Shown piece after piece: positions 47,435 to 55,523 of a stretch of DNA of 64,000 bases (the stretch's first letter is position 1; every line of letters begins with the position of its first letter). Both the position numbers and the translations under genes were made by a program. The notes under the pieces were generated by a model, which did not search any database, was not told the origin of the DNA, and was given only the letters and a program-made list of their open reading frames with translations. The DNA is taken from the NCBI GenBank assembly GCA_021803105.1, contig JAJZMC010000002.1, positions 1-64,000 on the forward strand, read 5' to 3'. The DNA is from a bacterium (lineage in GTDB: Bacteria; Patescibacteriota; Saccharimonadia; Saccharimonadales; UBA4665).

Positions 47435-48724
47435 TTATTCATTCTTATTTAATAAAGCTTCAACACCCGGTAGTTTTCTGCCGGCCATTAATTCCAAACT
47501 CGCCCCACCACCTGTTGAAACATGATTAAAACATTTTAAAAGTTTATTAGTAACTACATACGCAACAGTATCTCCTCCACCAACTAAAGAAAAAGGTGTT
47601 CTACCAAATTCACCTATTATTGCTTTAACAATTAACTCAGTCCCGTGAGAATAAGGACCAATAGATCCTAATAAACTATCTGTTTCTGTTACACCCATAG
47701 TACCATTCCAAACAACAGTCTGAATATTTTGCATATAACCAGCTACAAATGATCCACTAAAGGGTCCAATATCTAAGATAATATCATCACTTAAAATTTT
47801 AAAAGCATTTGCAGGTGGTCTTTTAGGATAGTTTTCAATTTCAGCAAAACTATGTGTTTTTAAATCAACAATTCTAGTCGGTAATTTATTATTAATCGCC
47901 TTTGATACTACAACATCAAAAGGTAACACTAAATTAAACCCTCTTATCTTGTTTTGATAACCAGCTTTTCTTATAATGTCTCGAGCAATCGGTAACTCCT
48001 TCTCATCATACAAACTTTTACCAACTTTAATACCAGAGCTAGCTAAAAAAGTATTAGCCATTGCTCCACCAATAACTAAAACATCAGCGATATCAATAAA
48101 TCTATGTAAAATATCTATCTTGTCTGCAATTTTTGCTCCACCAATAATCGCCATTAACGGTCTCTTAGGATTTTCCATTACATCAGAAATAGTGTTAACC
48201 TCTTTTTCTAGTAATAAGCCAGCGACACTTGGTAAGAAATGTGTAATAGCTGAAGTTGAAGCATGAGCTCGATGAACTACACCAAATCCATCTTGAACAA
48301 AAACATCAGCATAACTAGCTAAATGACGAGCAAATTCTTCATTATTCTCTTCTTCATCTTTATAAAATCGTAAATTTTCCAATAAAACAACACTACCGAA
48401 CTCCATTCTTGATTTAATTTTTATAACTTCTTCCGATAAACAATCTGGTACAAATTCAACTGGTTGTTTTAATAAACTTTGTAATTTTTTAGCAACAGGA
48501 AATAAACTATCATTATCATTACTAACACCATTCGGCCGACCTAAATGAGAGCAAATGATTAATTTAACATTTTTAGAAAGCAAAAATTCAATAGTTGGAA
48601 TCGACTGTCGTATTCTAAAATCATCAACGATTTTACCGTCTACAATGGGAACATTGTAATCAGATCTAAGTAAAACAGTTTTACCTTCTAAATCAATGTC
48701 TCTGATTGTTTGTTTTATAAACAT
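47435..48724 (-). CDS. pgk: Phosphoglycerate kinase
   Basis: 429 residues. Makes ATP from 1,3-bisphosphoglycerate. N-terminal substrate site LLRSDYNVPIVDGKIVDDFR near 19-38 and SHLGRPNG near 60-67. The C-terminal nucleotide domain has GGAKIADKIDIL near 198-209, and the ATP loop GGGDTVAYV near 381-389 is followed by STGGGASLELMAGRKLPGVE. The protein is somewhat longer than the usual 390-400 residues. AGGTGG precedes the ATG. Together with tpiA it supports a lower glycolysis able to make ATP by substrate-level phosphorylation. Confidence 0.95.
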   Translation of the reverse strand: MFIKQTIRDIDLEGKTVLLRSDYNVPIVDGKIVDDFRIRQSIPTIEFLLSKNVKLIICSHLGRPNGVSNDNDSLFPVAKKLQSLLKQPVEFVPDCLSEEVIKIKSRMEFGSVVLLENLRFYKDEEENNEEFARHLASYADVFVQDGFGVVHRAHASTSAITHFLPSVAGLLLEKEVNTISDVMENPKRPLMAIIGGAKIADKIDILHRFIDIADVLVIGGAMANTFLASSGIKVGKSLYDEKELPIARDIIRKAGYQNKIRGFNLVLPFDVVVSKAINNKLPTRIVDLKTHSFAEIENYPKRPPANAFKILSDDIILDIGPFSGSFVAGYMQNIQTVVWNGTMGVTETDSLLGSIGPYSHGTELIVKAIIGEFGRTPFSLVGGGDTVAYVVTNKLLKCFNHVSTGGGASLELMAGRKLPGVEALLNKNE

Positions 48725-48794
48725 TACCCACCTATCATTATTTATTGCTTATTTAAAGATTATAAAACTAATACTTACTTTTTTAAAGATTGTT

Positions 48795-49649
48795 TTAATT
48801 ATTCTGCCACAATTTTTGATAACTTCTAACAAAAATATAAATTAAAAATACACTGCTTGTGATCAAAAAACTTACCGGATAAGGTAGATAATAACCAATA
48901 AATAATCCAACCCAAGTTACAAAAAGGGCTATTAATACAGATATGATTATAGCTTTACCTGGAGAACTGGCGAGTCGTTGAGCGATGGCAGGAGGAGTTA
49001 CAAGCAAAGCAAATATTAATAAAACTCCTACTATTTGAACAGCAATAGAAACTGCAACCGCTATTAAAAGCATGAATATTAAACTCATTGTTAAAATTGA
49101 GACGCCTTTAGCTTCTGCTACATCTTCATCTAACGAAGTAAATAGTAATCGTCTGTAGAATAAAGCAAATACTATCAAAATAATAATTGCGGCATAAAAA
49201 GTAATTATCACATTTTCTAAACTAATACCCAAAATCTCACCAAATAATATTGAATAAGCCTCAGTAGCATAACCTTTATAAAGATTAATAAATAAAATTC
49301 CTATACCAAGCATAAATGCTAAAATAATCCCAATTTGAACATCCCTAGTAGCTGCTTTTTTACCAAGAAAAGCCATAAATATTCCACCACTCATTGTAAA
49401 CGTTAATAATCCTAATAATGGGTTGATACCGAATAAAGCCGCCCCAGCTGCTCCCGAAAAACCGACGTGAGATAATGCATGAGCAGCAAAAGATAAACGA
49501 CGAAGAACTACTAAATAACCAACTACACCGGCCACAATTGCAATGATTGTACCAGCTTCAAATGCTTGTCGCATAAAAGCATACTGCCACATATTATAAA
49601 AATCTATTATTAAATTAAAACTAAAAGTAGCGGTTAAATTAATGGGCAT
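48795..49649 (-). CDS. ABC-3 family metal permease (ZnuB/MntB type)
   Basis: 284 residues from the ATG at 49649; an earlier ATG at 49679 lies deeper inside the ATPase gene. About eight transmembrane segments. Family features are RRLSFAAHALSHVGFSGAAGAALFG near 50-73 and LLVTPPAIAQRLASSPGKAI near 222-241. It is the membrane channel of a zinc/manganese importer, with its start overlapping the ATPase stop by about 11 bases. Confidence 0.92.
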   Translation of the reverse strand: MPINLTATFSFNLIIDFYNMWQYAFMRQAFEAGTIIAIVAGVVGYLVVLRRLSFAAHALSHVGFSGAAGAALFGINPLLGLLTFTMSGGIFMAFLGKKAATRDVQIGIILAFMLGIGILFINLYKGYATEAYSILFGEILGISLENVIITFYAAIIILIVFALFYRRLLFTSLDEDVAEAKGVSILTMSLIFMLLIAVAVSIAVQIVGVLLIFALLVTPPAIAQRLASSPGKAIIISVLIALFVTWVGLFIGYYLPYPVSFLITSSVFLIYIFVRSYQKLWQNN

Positions 49650-50436
49650 GAGCAGCTCCTTCTGTACCAAGTACAGCAATTTTACCTGAAGAACTTCTTA
49701 ATACTTCTACATTAAAACCATATAGTTTACTTAAATTTTCTGATGTTACGATTTCATCAGGTAAACCGCTAGCTACTTTTTTATTAGCAATATAAATAAT
49801 TCTATCAATAACTGATAGTAACGGATTAATATCGTGGGCTATTAGCATAATAGCTATATTATTCTTTTTAATAATTTTATTTATCAAATTAACTAATTCT
49901 ACTTCTCGTCTAATATCTAAATTAGCAAGTGGTTCATCTAATAATAACAATTTTGGTTCTTCAACAAGTGCTTGAGCCAAAAAAACTCTTTGTAGTTCAC
50001 CGCCAGATAACAGATTTATGGGAGTTTTAGCAAACCTACTAGCATCAACTAATTCCAAAGCTTTATATGCCTTATTTGTTTCTAATTTAATTTTACTACC
50101 AAAACTAAACCCAAGTTTATGGCCAGAAATCCCTAGTTTGATGTATTCAATAGTGTTTAATCGGCTCTCACTATCAATTATTCTTTTTTGAGGCATATAA
50201 CTAATACTGGGATTTCCTTTTTTAGCTAAATCACCAAAAACCCTTAATATACCATCTGTCGGTTGTTTTAAACCAAGAATCAATTTAAATAACGTTGTTT
50301 TCCCGGCACCATTAGGTCCTAGCAAAACAATAAATTCGCCAGCTTTAATATCAAAATTAGCATCTTGCCATATTACATTATCTCCATATCCTACTGTTAA
50401 ATTACTGGCTTGAATTAAAAATTTTGATTGGTCCAT
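49639..50436 (-). CDS. ABC transporter ATPase for Zn/Mn import (ZnuC/MntA type)
   Basis: 265 residues. Walker A GPNGAGKTTLF near 39-49, Q-loop YMPQKR, signature LLSGGELQRVFLAQAL near 141-156, Walker B LLLLDEPLANLD and switch His in IAHDINP. The C-terminus ends AHAH. It is the middle gene of a binding protein-ATPase-permease set (50442 to 48795), which identifies the substrate class as a divalent metal. Confidence 0.93.
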   Translation of the reverse strand: MDQSKFLIQASNLTVGYGDNVIWQDANFDIKAGEFIVLLGPNGAGKTTLFKLILGLKQPTDGILRVFGDLAKKGNPSISYMPQKRIIDSESRLNTIEYIKLGISGHKLGFSFGSKIKLETNKAYKALELVDASRFAKTPINLLSGGELQRVFLAQALVEEPKLLLLDEPLANLDIRREVELVNLINKIIKKNNIAIMLIAHDINPLLSVIDRIIYIANKKVASGLPDEIVTSENLSKLYGFNVEVLRSSSGKIAVLGTEGAAHAH

Positions 50437-50441
50437 TTATT

Positions 50442-51350
50442 TTATAAAGCCTTTTCTAATAAAATTAACTGATTATTCATCCAATTTTGAAATGTCTCAT
50501 TAGGTGGCTGAATAGTTTCACTAATTGGAACTATTGGTATATGATTAGCAATAGCTAATTTTTTTAAATTATTAGTCATTGGACTAATAGTCTGGGTATT
50601 ATAAACGAGCACTTTTATTTGATGAGTGGTAATTTGGTTTTGAAATGTAACTACACTACTAGCTGGTGGGTCAGTACCTTCCGCTTCTGCTTGCATGAAA
50701 GCAGGTGGTGATATTAAATCTAATCCAGTTGAATTTGCAAGATAAACAAAAATATTTTCAGTAGCACCCACTTTTATACCAGCAAATTTTTTCTTTATAC
50801 TTGATAATCTATCCTGATAAACAGCTAATTTATTCCGTAATAGCTGATACTGATTATTAAAATAAACTTTCTGACTAGGTTCTAAGGAAATAAAAGTATT
50901 TTTCATTTGCATTATCACCTGATTAACATATGTTTCGTTATACCAAAAATGTGGATTATCTCCATTCTTTTTACCAAGTAAAGTTGCAACATCTAAAAGT
51001 TTTCTAGAAGGACTAGGATTAGCTTTTAACATAGTAAGAGCCCAGCTATCGTATCCTGCACCATTAACAATAACATAGTTGGCCTTAGCAAAAGCACGGG
51101 CGTCTGACGAATTAACTTCATATTCATGTGGATTTGCATTAGGATCTGTTACTAAACTTATAACCGAAACTCTATTCCCACCAAGTTGTGATGCTAAACT
51201 ACCCCAGAAATTTTCAGCAGCTACGATTTTAATTTTACCAGACACTGAATTAATATTTTTAATAGATATCTTACTATTAAAAATTAGAAATACTATTACA
51301 ATAACTGCAATACTACTAAAAATTAACAAGATCTTTTTTATCTTACTCAT
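50442..51350 (-). CDS. Metal-binding protein of ABC importer (ZnuA/TroA family)
   Basis: 302 residues. Cluster A-I solute-binding protein. A hydrophobic N-terminus (about 6-25) without a lipobox suggests a signal anchor. The fold matches TroA/ZnuA: VAAENFWGSLASQLGGNRVSV near 43-63, metal ligands His in DPNANPHEYEVN near 69-80 and NPHFWYN near 137-143, and later LISPPAFMQAEAEGTDPPAS and an acidic ligand region. No His-rich loop is seen, so manganese is as likely as zinc. An inverted repeat sits just before the start. Confidence 0.88.
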   Translation of the reverse strand: MSKIKKILLIFSSIAVIVIVFLIFNSKISIKNINSVSGKIKIVAAENFWGSLASQLGGNRVSVISLVTDPNANPHEYEVNSSDARAFAKANYVIVNGAGYDSWALTMLKANPSPSRKLLDVATLLGKKNGDNPHFWYNETYVNQVIMQMKNTFISLEPSQKVYFNNQYQLLRNKLAVYQDRLSSIKKKFAGIKVGATENIFVYLANSTGLDLISPPAFMQAEAEGTDPPASSVVTFQNQITTHQIKVLVYNTQTISPMTNNLKKLAIANHIPIVPISETIQPPNETFQNWMNNQLILLEKAL

Positions 51351-51356
51351 ATTCTC

Positions 51357-51379
51357 TATCTAATATGTCAAATTAGATA
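51357..51379. promoter_or_regulatory. Inverted repeat before the metal-importer operon
   Basis: TATCTAAT - 7 bases - ATTAGATA, a perfect 8-bp inverted repeat ending 6 bases upstream of the start codon of the metal-binding protein. It sits where a metal-responsive repressor would block the promoter or ribosome site. It does not match the Zur or MntR consensus sites I know. Confidence 0.45.
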
Positions 51380-51491
51380 AATAATTGCAAATCTGTCGCA
51401 TTTTATAGATAAATTGCTATTAATATCGTTTTAAAAGTAATTAATCACACAATACCAAATCTATCACTTATTTAAAAGTTATCTACTGACA

Positions 51492-51806
51492 CTAAAATGC
51501 ACTAGCCTGAGTACTCAACTGATTACTATCAACATTAGATGATGAAATACTTGTTTGATTCAAGGCATTCATAGCAGTATTAAGACTTGCAGCGTTAGTA
51601 ACTTGTGGAGCTACAGGAGTTTTAGTAGTAGGAGATTTATAACTACCGGCCGGCGTACTAACAGTTGTAGCAGTTTTGTTTACAGGAGTGGTATTTGCAA
51701 CTTGTTTACTGTGCCAAACATAATAACCTACACCAGCTACAGCCAATACAATAACAGCTGCTATTATAACCTCAACGGTAGCAAACCCTAATTTATTTTT
51801 TTTCAT
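51492..51806 (-). CDS. Pilin-like protein, 104 aa
   Basis: A type IV prepilin-style leader: KKNKLG then FATVEVIIAAVIVLAVAGVG, with the cleavage glycine at -1, Phe at +1 and Glu at +5. The remainder (about 70 residues) is Thr/Ser/Pro/Gln-rich (TPVNKTATTVSTPAGS) without the usual pilin C-terminal disulfide. It may be a minor pilin or pseudopilin. A perfect AAGGAGG ribosome site, lying over the stop codon of the gene before it, ties the two together. Confidence 0.7.
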   Translation of the reverse strand: MKKNKLGFATVEVIIAAVIVLAVAGVGYYVWHSKQVANTTPVNKTATTVSTPAGSYKSPTTKTPVAPQVTNAASLNTAMNALNQTSISSSNVDSNQLSTQASAF

Positions 51807-51808
51807 CT

Positions 51809-52489
51809 TTAATTCCCTCCTTGAGAAGTAGATTGACTAGATGTAGAAACAATTACACCATTAGCTGATGCCACACCAACTATTAAGTTCTTAACAGCTG
51901 AACGATAATTCTGTAAATCAGAAATTTCTAATTTTAAATAACTCTGAAAAGTAGTTACCATACCCTTTGGATTAGTAGCGGTACAACTAAAAGCACTTGA
52001 TGTTTTGAGTGTAGCAAAGTCCGTATTAGCTTTAATTGCTGCTTGATTTATGGCAGCTACTAATTGATTATAGTTACTAATCGTTTTACCCTGCGAAACA
52101 TAAAAATTCTCTACTCTAGTTGCAATTGTTGAAAATAATGCTATCTGATTTTGTGCTCTAGTATCAATCCTTAACATAATATTAGTTATAGCAGCTTGAC
52201 GATTCTGACAAGCCTTAAGTAATCCAGCCGTCATATGGGCCTGCCCAACACTACTATTATCTTTTGTAGTCGAGCTGCTTTGAGCTTGACTTGCTGTACT
52301 AGATCCACCAACATTCGAAGAAGAAGCTGTTGATACCTGACCATATGATGTAGAAGAATTACCGTGCGGTGTTGATGGCGGGCCATAACTTGTTGCTTGC
52401 GACGGAAGTGCTAAAACTGTTGAAGTTCCAATCATAACTAACGTCAATACGCTTAAAAAAATCGCTGATTTATGAATATATCTATACAT
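51809..52489 (-). CDS. Secreted Ser/Gln-rich protein, 226 aa
   Basis: Not recognised as a named family. A signal peptide (about 8-33, cleavage after ALPSQA or thereabouts) is followed by a low-complexity Ser/Thr/Gly/Gln region (34-80), then a helical domain with two Cys (LLKACQNRQ near 90-98 and SAFSCTATN near 166-174) that could form a disulfide, and a Ser/Gln-rich tail ending QGGN. It is co-transcribed with the downstream pilin-like gene (3 bases apart). Probably exported or surface-exposed. Confidence 0.6.
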   Translation of the reverse strand: MYRYIHKSAIFLSVLTLVMIGTSTVLALPSQATSYGPPSTPHGNSSTSYGQVSTASSSNVGGSSTASQAQSSSTTKDNSSVGQAHMTAGLLKACQNRQAAITNIMLRIDTRAQNQIALFSTIATRVENFYVSQGKTISNYNQLVAAINQAAIKANTDFATLKTSSAFSCTATNPKGMVTTFQSYLKLEISDLQNYRSAVKNLIVGVASANGVIVSTSSQSTSQGGN

Positions 52490-52578
52490 ATTCTAGACTA
52501 CCCTTCATTAGTTTTTATATACATAACTATGATTATACTTATGCTAATATTAAAGTCAATTGATATACTATTTATAAA

Positions 52579-53936
52579 TTAAATAAAAAATACCTTCAAA
52601 GCATATTGTCCAATCATTAAATAAGATTGAATATTTAATTGAAAATATCTTAAAACGCTACTAAGTAATAAATTATCAAACGGCTTATACTCATAAGTAC
52701 CCATTTTATTTAATTCATCTATACTAAACTTTTTTTCACTAATTTTATTGGTAAATTCTGGTAATAAAAAAATATTAAACACAAAGTACTTAATTATTTC
52801 ATCGTTATATTCTAAATCAAGACTTTCAAATAGTAGTTTAGTTAATTTCTCAAAATTTTCTTGAAGAATATCCTTTTTTTGAAAATATATTTCTTCTGAT
52901 AAACCATTAACTTCCTTTATTGCATCAATAAAATTATTAATAACATCTTTGATTACATCAACTTGTTCTTCTTCTAATGTTTGTAAATAACTATCAAACT
53001 GATTATTTTCTGATTCATTAAATAATAAATTATTTTTTTTTATAAAATTTATAAAATCATTCTGATAATCATCTTCAAATTCTGTTATTGGTGTTTCAAC
53101 AAAATTGACTACTAAAGATAACAATAATTCACCAATATAAGTCTCTTGATAATTTTCATCATCTTCAAATTCTGTTAAATTATCTTCAAATAAATCTATA
53201 GTGCCTTCGAGTAGTTCAATTTCTAATTCTTCTGTATCAGGTTTAGGTTTAGCTATTGATAGAAAATCTGGCTCTGTTGTTGCTTCATTAATAGAAAGTG
53301 GTTCTACTAAAGAAAGTGGACTATTATTTTCTACAGCTCTGGTGCGTTGAACACTATCATTTTTTTTAAAATCAATCTCAGATTTTTTTTCAACTATTTT
53401 TAAGTCCGATTGAGATTCCTGCTGAGGAATAGTTTTAATATCATCCACAAAACGTAATTGATTAACTTTATCGCTAACTAACTGTTGTCTTATTGGTTGT
53501 TGTCTTTCTGAAACTATTTTAACTTCAGCCCTATAATTATCTTGTAAACCTGCATCTGTAGGTAATTCTACTATCTTCTTAGAAGAATTAGGTAATTCTA
53601 CTTTTTTTTTTCAACTATTTCAGTATTAGCAGTTTTAGCTGAATCAAAAACATAATCAAGTTCAACATCAAACATCTTACCAAATTGAATTAATTTTTCT
53701 TTTGCACTCTCTATTCCACTCTCTTGAAAAACGTTTCTAATTTTTTCACCAACCGGACATCGGCTATCAAGTAGCATTCGACCAAATGAGTCAGTATATT
53801 TACCAAAAGTTACTTCTTGAGTAATAGTTAATAAATCAAACCCATAAGTTTCTTTAAAAAAAGATTCGTTGAAGGTTCCATCAGAATTATAAGCTTCTGG
53901 GTTGAAAGGTATATTTTCAGTAATTATTTCAGACAT
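52579..53936 (-). pseudogene. Acidic hypothetical protein (about 452 aa), split by a frameshift in a poly-A run
   Basis: Two open segments read as one gene if one A is added to a run of ten A on the minus strand (53602-53611). Upstream part: 112 residues beginning MSEIITENIPFNPEAYNSDG. With the shift the frame runs on through KVELPNSSKKIVELPTDAG and the region 53449-53597, joining the downstream 289-residue segment at VDDIKTIPQQESQ. The protein is acidic, soluble and helix-rich, and not recognised. The break could be a sequencing error in a homopolymer, polymerase slippage that restores the frame in some transcripts, or genuine decay. Confidence 0.6.
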
Positions 53937-53977
53937 ATAACTTAATTATAAACAATAGCATATTGTGTGTCTATTGA

Positions 53978-54439
53978 TTATTTATGATTTATTTCTTTTT
54001 TAATATAATCAAGCATTTCTCTTTGAATTTTTAATTCTACCATTTGTTCTTCTTGTAAATTAGCGAGGTAAGTTAAAGTCTTATGATCACTTTCTACTTT
54101 AGCGTTTTGTTTATCTTGAATTACATTTTGACCAACCATAATAACTGGTAGTAACACCAACTGTAAAAAGTTTTGAGAAATCCAAGCAATAAGTGTAATT
54201 AAACTAGTAGCAATAATCCATTTCGGAAAATCTTGTCTTAAACTAGGTGAAATCAAAACTAATATTGCGGGTAATGACATAATCGATAATAAAGCAAAAA
54301 GATAAGCACTCCACATTGAACCTACACCAGTAGTTATTTTAAGAGCTAACTTTGTATTAAATTTTCTAATTCCAGATTGTTCTTTTTTTAATAATTCTTT
54401 AGGATGGATAACATTCCGATTATTTTGCAAAAAACTCAT
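53978..54439 (-). CDS. DUF1003-like membrane protein
   Basis: 153 residues from the ATG at 54439 (an ATG nine codons upstream is possible). Two transmembrane segments (about 42-64 and 77-100) are followed by a cytoplasmic coiled coil (about 105-150). The pattern is reminiscent of DUF1003: TTGVGSMWSAYLFALLSIMSLPAI, PKWIIATSLITLIAWISQNFLQLVLLPVIMVGQNVIQDK. Function unknown. It is the last core-like gene before the accessory region. Confidence 0.65.
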   Translation of the reverse strand: MSFLQNNRNVIHPKELLKKEQSGIRKFNTKLALKITTGVGSMWSAYLFALLSIMSLPAILVLISPSLRQDFPKWIIATSLITLIAWISQNFLQLVLLPVIMVGQNVIQDKQNAKVESDHKTLTYLANLQEEQMVELKIQREMLDYIKKEINHK

Positions 54440-54485
54440 ATGCCCATCATAGCAAAAGACTATCAAGAAATCGAGTTAGGAACCA

Positions 54486-54632
54486 ATGATTAAGTCAATA
54501 ATAAAACTTGATAAAATTAAAAATTCTATTCTGATAACCCTAAGGGGTTCGATTTATAAGAATTTATCTAGCGAGATAATTAGGTGGAATACTCTGTTAA
54601 GTAATTTAGACATAAATAGCTCTTTGATATAA
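54486..54632 (+). repeat. Cassette-region repeat, copy A
   Basis: Plus-strand copy of a repeat found five times between here and 60.7 kb. It can be read as a 48-codon ORF ending with SSEIIRWNTLLSNL, which aligns without gaps to EEIVAEIIRWNGLL of copy C. AGGA lies five bases before its ATG, so it may be a small gene. It ends 8 bases before the stop of the convergent toxin gene. The first part (54470-54490) also resembles the TCGA-TT-GGAACC segment of copies B and D. Confidence 0.5.
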
Positions 54633-54639
54633 ATTTTAC

Positions 54640-54903
54640 TCAGTTTCTATAAATATCTTTGCGATGCTTAATACTTATCACCTGTAATGTGTCATCAACT
54701 ACATCAAATGCTATACGATAATGACCTACTCGAAAGCGATAGTCACCTATTTTAGAATCAACTAAGTGACGAACATAAATAAGTGGGTCATCTTGTGCCA
54801 AAAAATATTTAAGTTTATTGGCAATTCGTTTTCTGGTAACACTATCAAGTTTGTCTAAGTCTTTCTTGCTGCTACCCGCAAATACCATGCGGAAGTTAGT
54901 CAT
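54640..54903 (-). CDS. RelE/ParE-type toxin
   Basis: 87 residues. Basic, compact, with the RelE fold pattern: FRMVFAGSSKKDLDKLDSVTR near 4-24, then YVRHLVDSKIGDYRFRVGHYRIAF near 43-66 and a C-terminal strand VISIKHRKDIYR. RelE toxins cut mRNA at the ribosome, while ParE toxins target gyrase; the sequence here (HYRIAFDVVDD, HRKDIY) fits RelE/YafQ/StbE types. The start overlaps the antitoxin stop as TAATG. Confidence 0.88.
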   Translation of the reverse strand: MTNFRMVFAGSSKKDLDKLDSVTRKRIANKLKYFLAQDDPLIYVRHLVDSKIGDYRFRVGHYRIAFDVVDDTLQVISIKHRKDIYRN

Positions 54904-55160
54904 TAAAGAACATCTCCAAACATTTCATCAAATGTATAGATATCACCCTTTTTAATCTCATTACGTGCTTTTGCGATACTAGCGATATAGCTACCATCTT
55001 GCATTAAGAGCAAGTCTTCCAACAGTTCGTCATCTATTATGACCTTGCCTGTAAATTTGCCCCGACTCTTAATAAATAAAACATCATCTCTACCTAATGC
55101 ATTAATAGTGCTCGCTAAGTTGTTGCGTAAGTTAGTCATATCGATTGTTTTTGTACTCAT
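54903..55160 (-). CDS. Antitoxin of a RelE-type pair (Phd/YefM-like)
   Basis: 85 residues. The N-terminus MSTKTIDMTNLRNNLASTIN resembles the DNA-binding start of Phd/YefM antitoxins, and the acidic C-terminal half (ARNEIKKGDIYTFDEMFGDVL) is typical of the toxin-neutralising tail. AAGGAAGGA is a good ribosome site. A 22-bp palindrome upstream is probably its own operator. It is coupled to the toxin by the TAATG overlap. Confidence 0.82.
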   Translation of the reverse strand: MSTKTIDMTNLRNNLASTINALGRDDVLFIKSRGKFTGKVIIDDELLEDLLLMQDGSYIASIAKARNEIKKGDIYTFDEMFGDVL

Positions 55161-55185
55161 TACGTCGTCCTTCCTTTACACTATT

Positions 55186-55207
55186 ATTGTACAATTAATT
55201 GTACAAT
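55186..55207. promoter_or_regulatory. Palindromic operator of the toxin-antitoxin operon
   Basis: ATTGTACAAT-TA-ATTGTACAAT is a perfect 22-bp palindrome made of two smaller palindromes in tandem, 26 bases upstream of the antitoxin start. Position and symmetry fit autorepression by an antitoxin dimer or by the toxin-antitoxin complex. Confidence 0.7.
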
Positions 55208-55258
55208 CGTGTCAAATTCGTATTTAAATAACCTCTTGAGAACTTTCGTCCAAACGAG

Positions 55259-55423
55259 ATGCTATATTCTATCAAGATAAGGCTAACTAAATTGTCAGTA
55301 TATCATTTGGTGAACCACCTAACTTCGAATTGAAACCATGCTCTTAGGGAGATTAATGAGTGGTATAACCTATTAAGGGGTATATATCCGTTAAAGGAAA
55401 TGTCTTTAAGGACTAAAACCTAA
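55259..55423 (+). repeat. Cassette-region repeat, copy B
   Basis: Plus strand. Contains GGTGAACCACCTA (55309-55321), shared with copies D and E and, less one base, C. In the frame VNHLTSN it hits TGA at 55331, where copy D has TGG (Trp), then continues NHALREINEWYNLL and ends LRTKT at TAA (55421). This looks like a decayed coding copy. It lies about 100 bases beyond the 3' end of the minus-strand gene 55524-57236. Confidence 0.55.
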
Positions 55424-55523
55424 TGGTTTATTGCATAACAGATAGTGAATCCTAAATTGTACAGCTTGAATTATAGCCCAAACAGTAAGTATAGATTAAT
55501 TTCTACACTTTAAAAGACTTTGA

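Noticed and set aside
54536-54560. Attachment-site copy of the tRNA-Glu T-arm (AGGGGTTCGATT)
   Set aside because: Only 12 bases match, they are in the opposite orientation to tRNA-Glu, and the sequence is the generic T-arm consensus. It does not make a direct-repeat att pair.
55331-55333. UGA read as Trp (alternative genetic code)
   Set aside because: In repeat copy B a TGA stands where copy D has TGG, but copy B lies in decayed sequence. Real genes use TGA as stop (for example the gene ending at 6047) and encode Trp with TGG.
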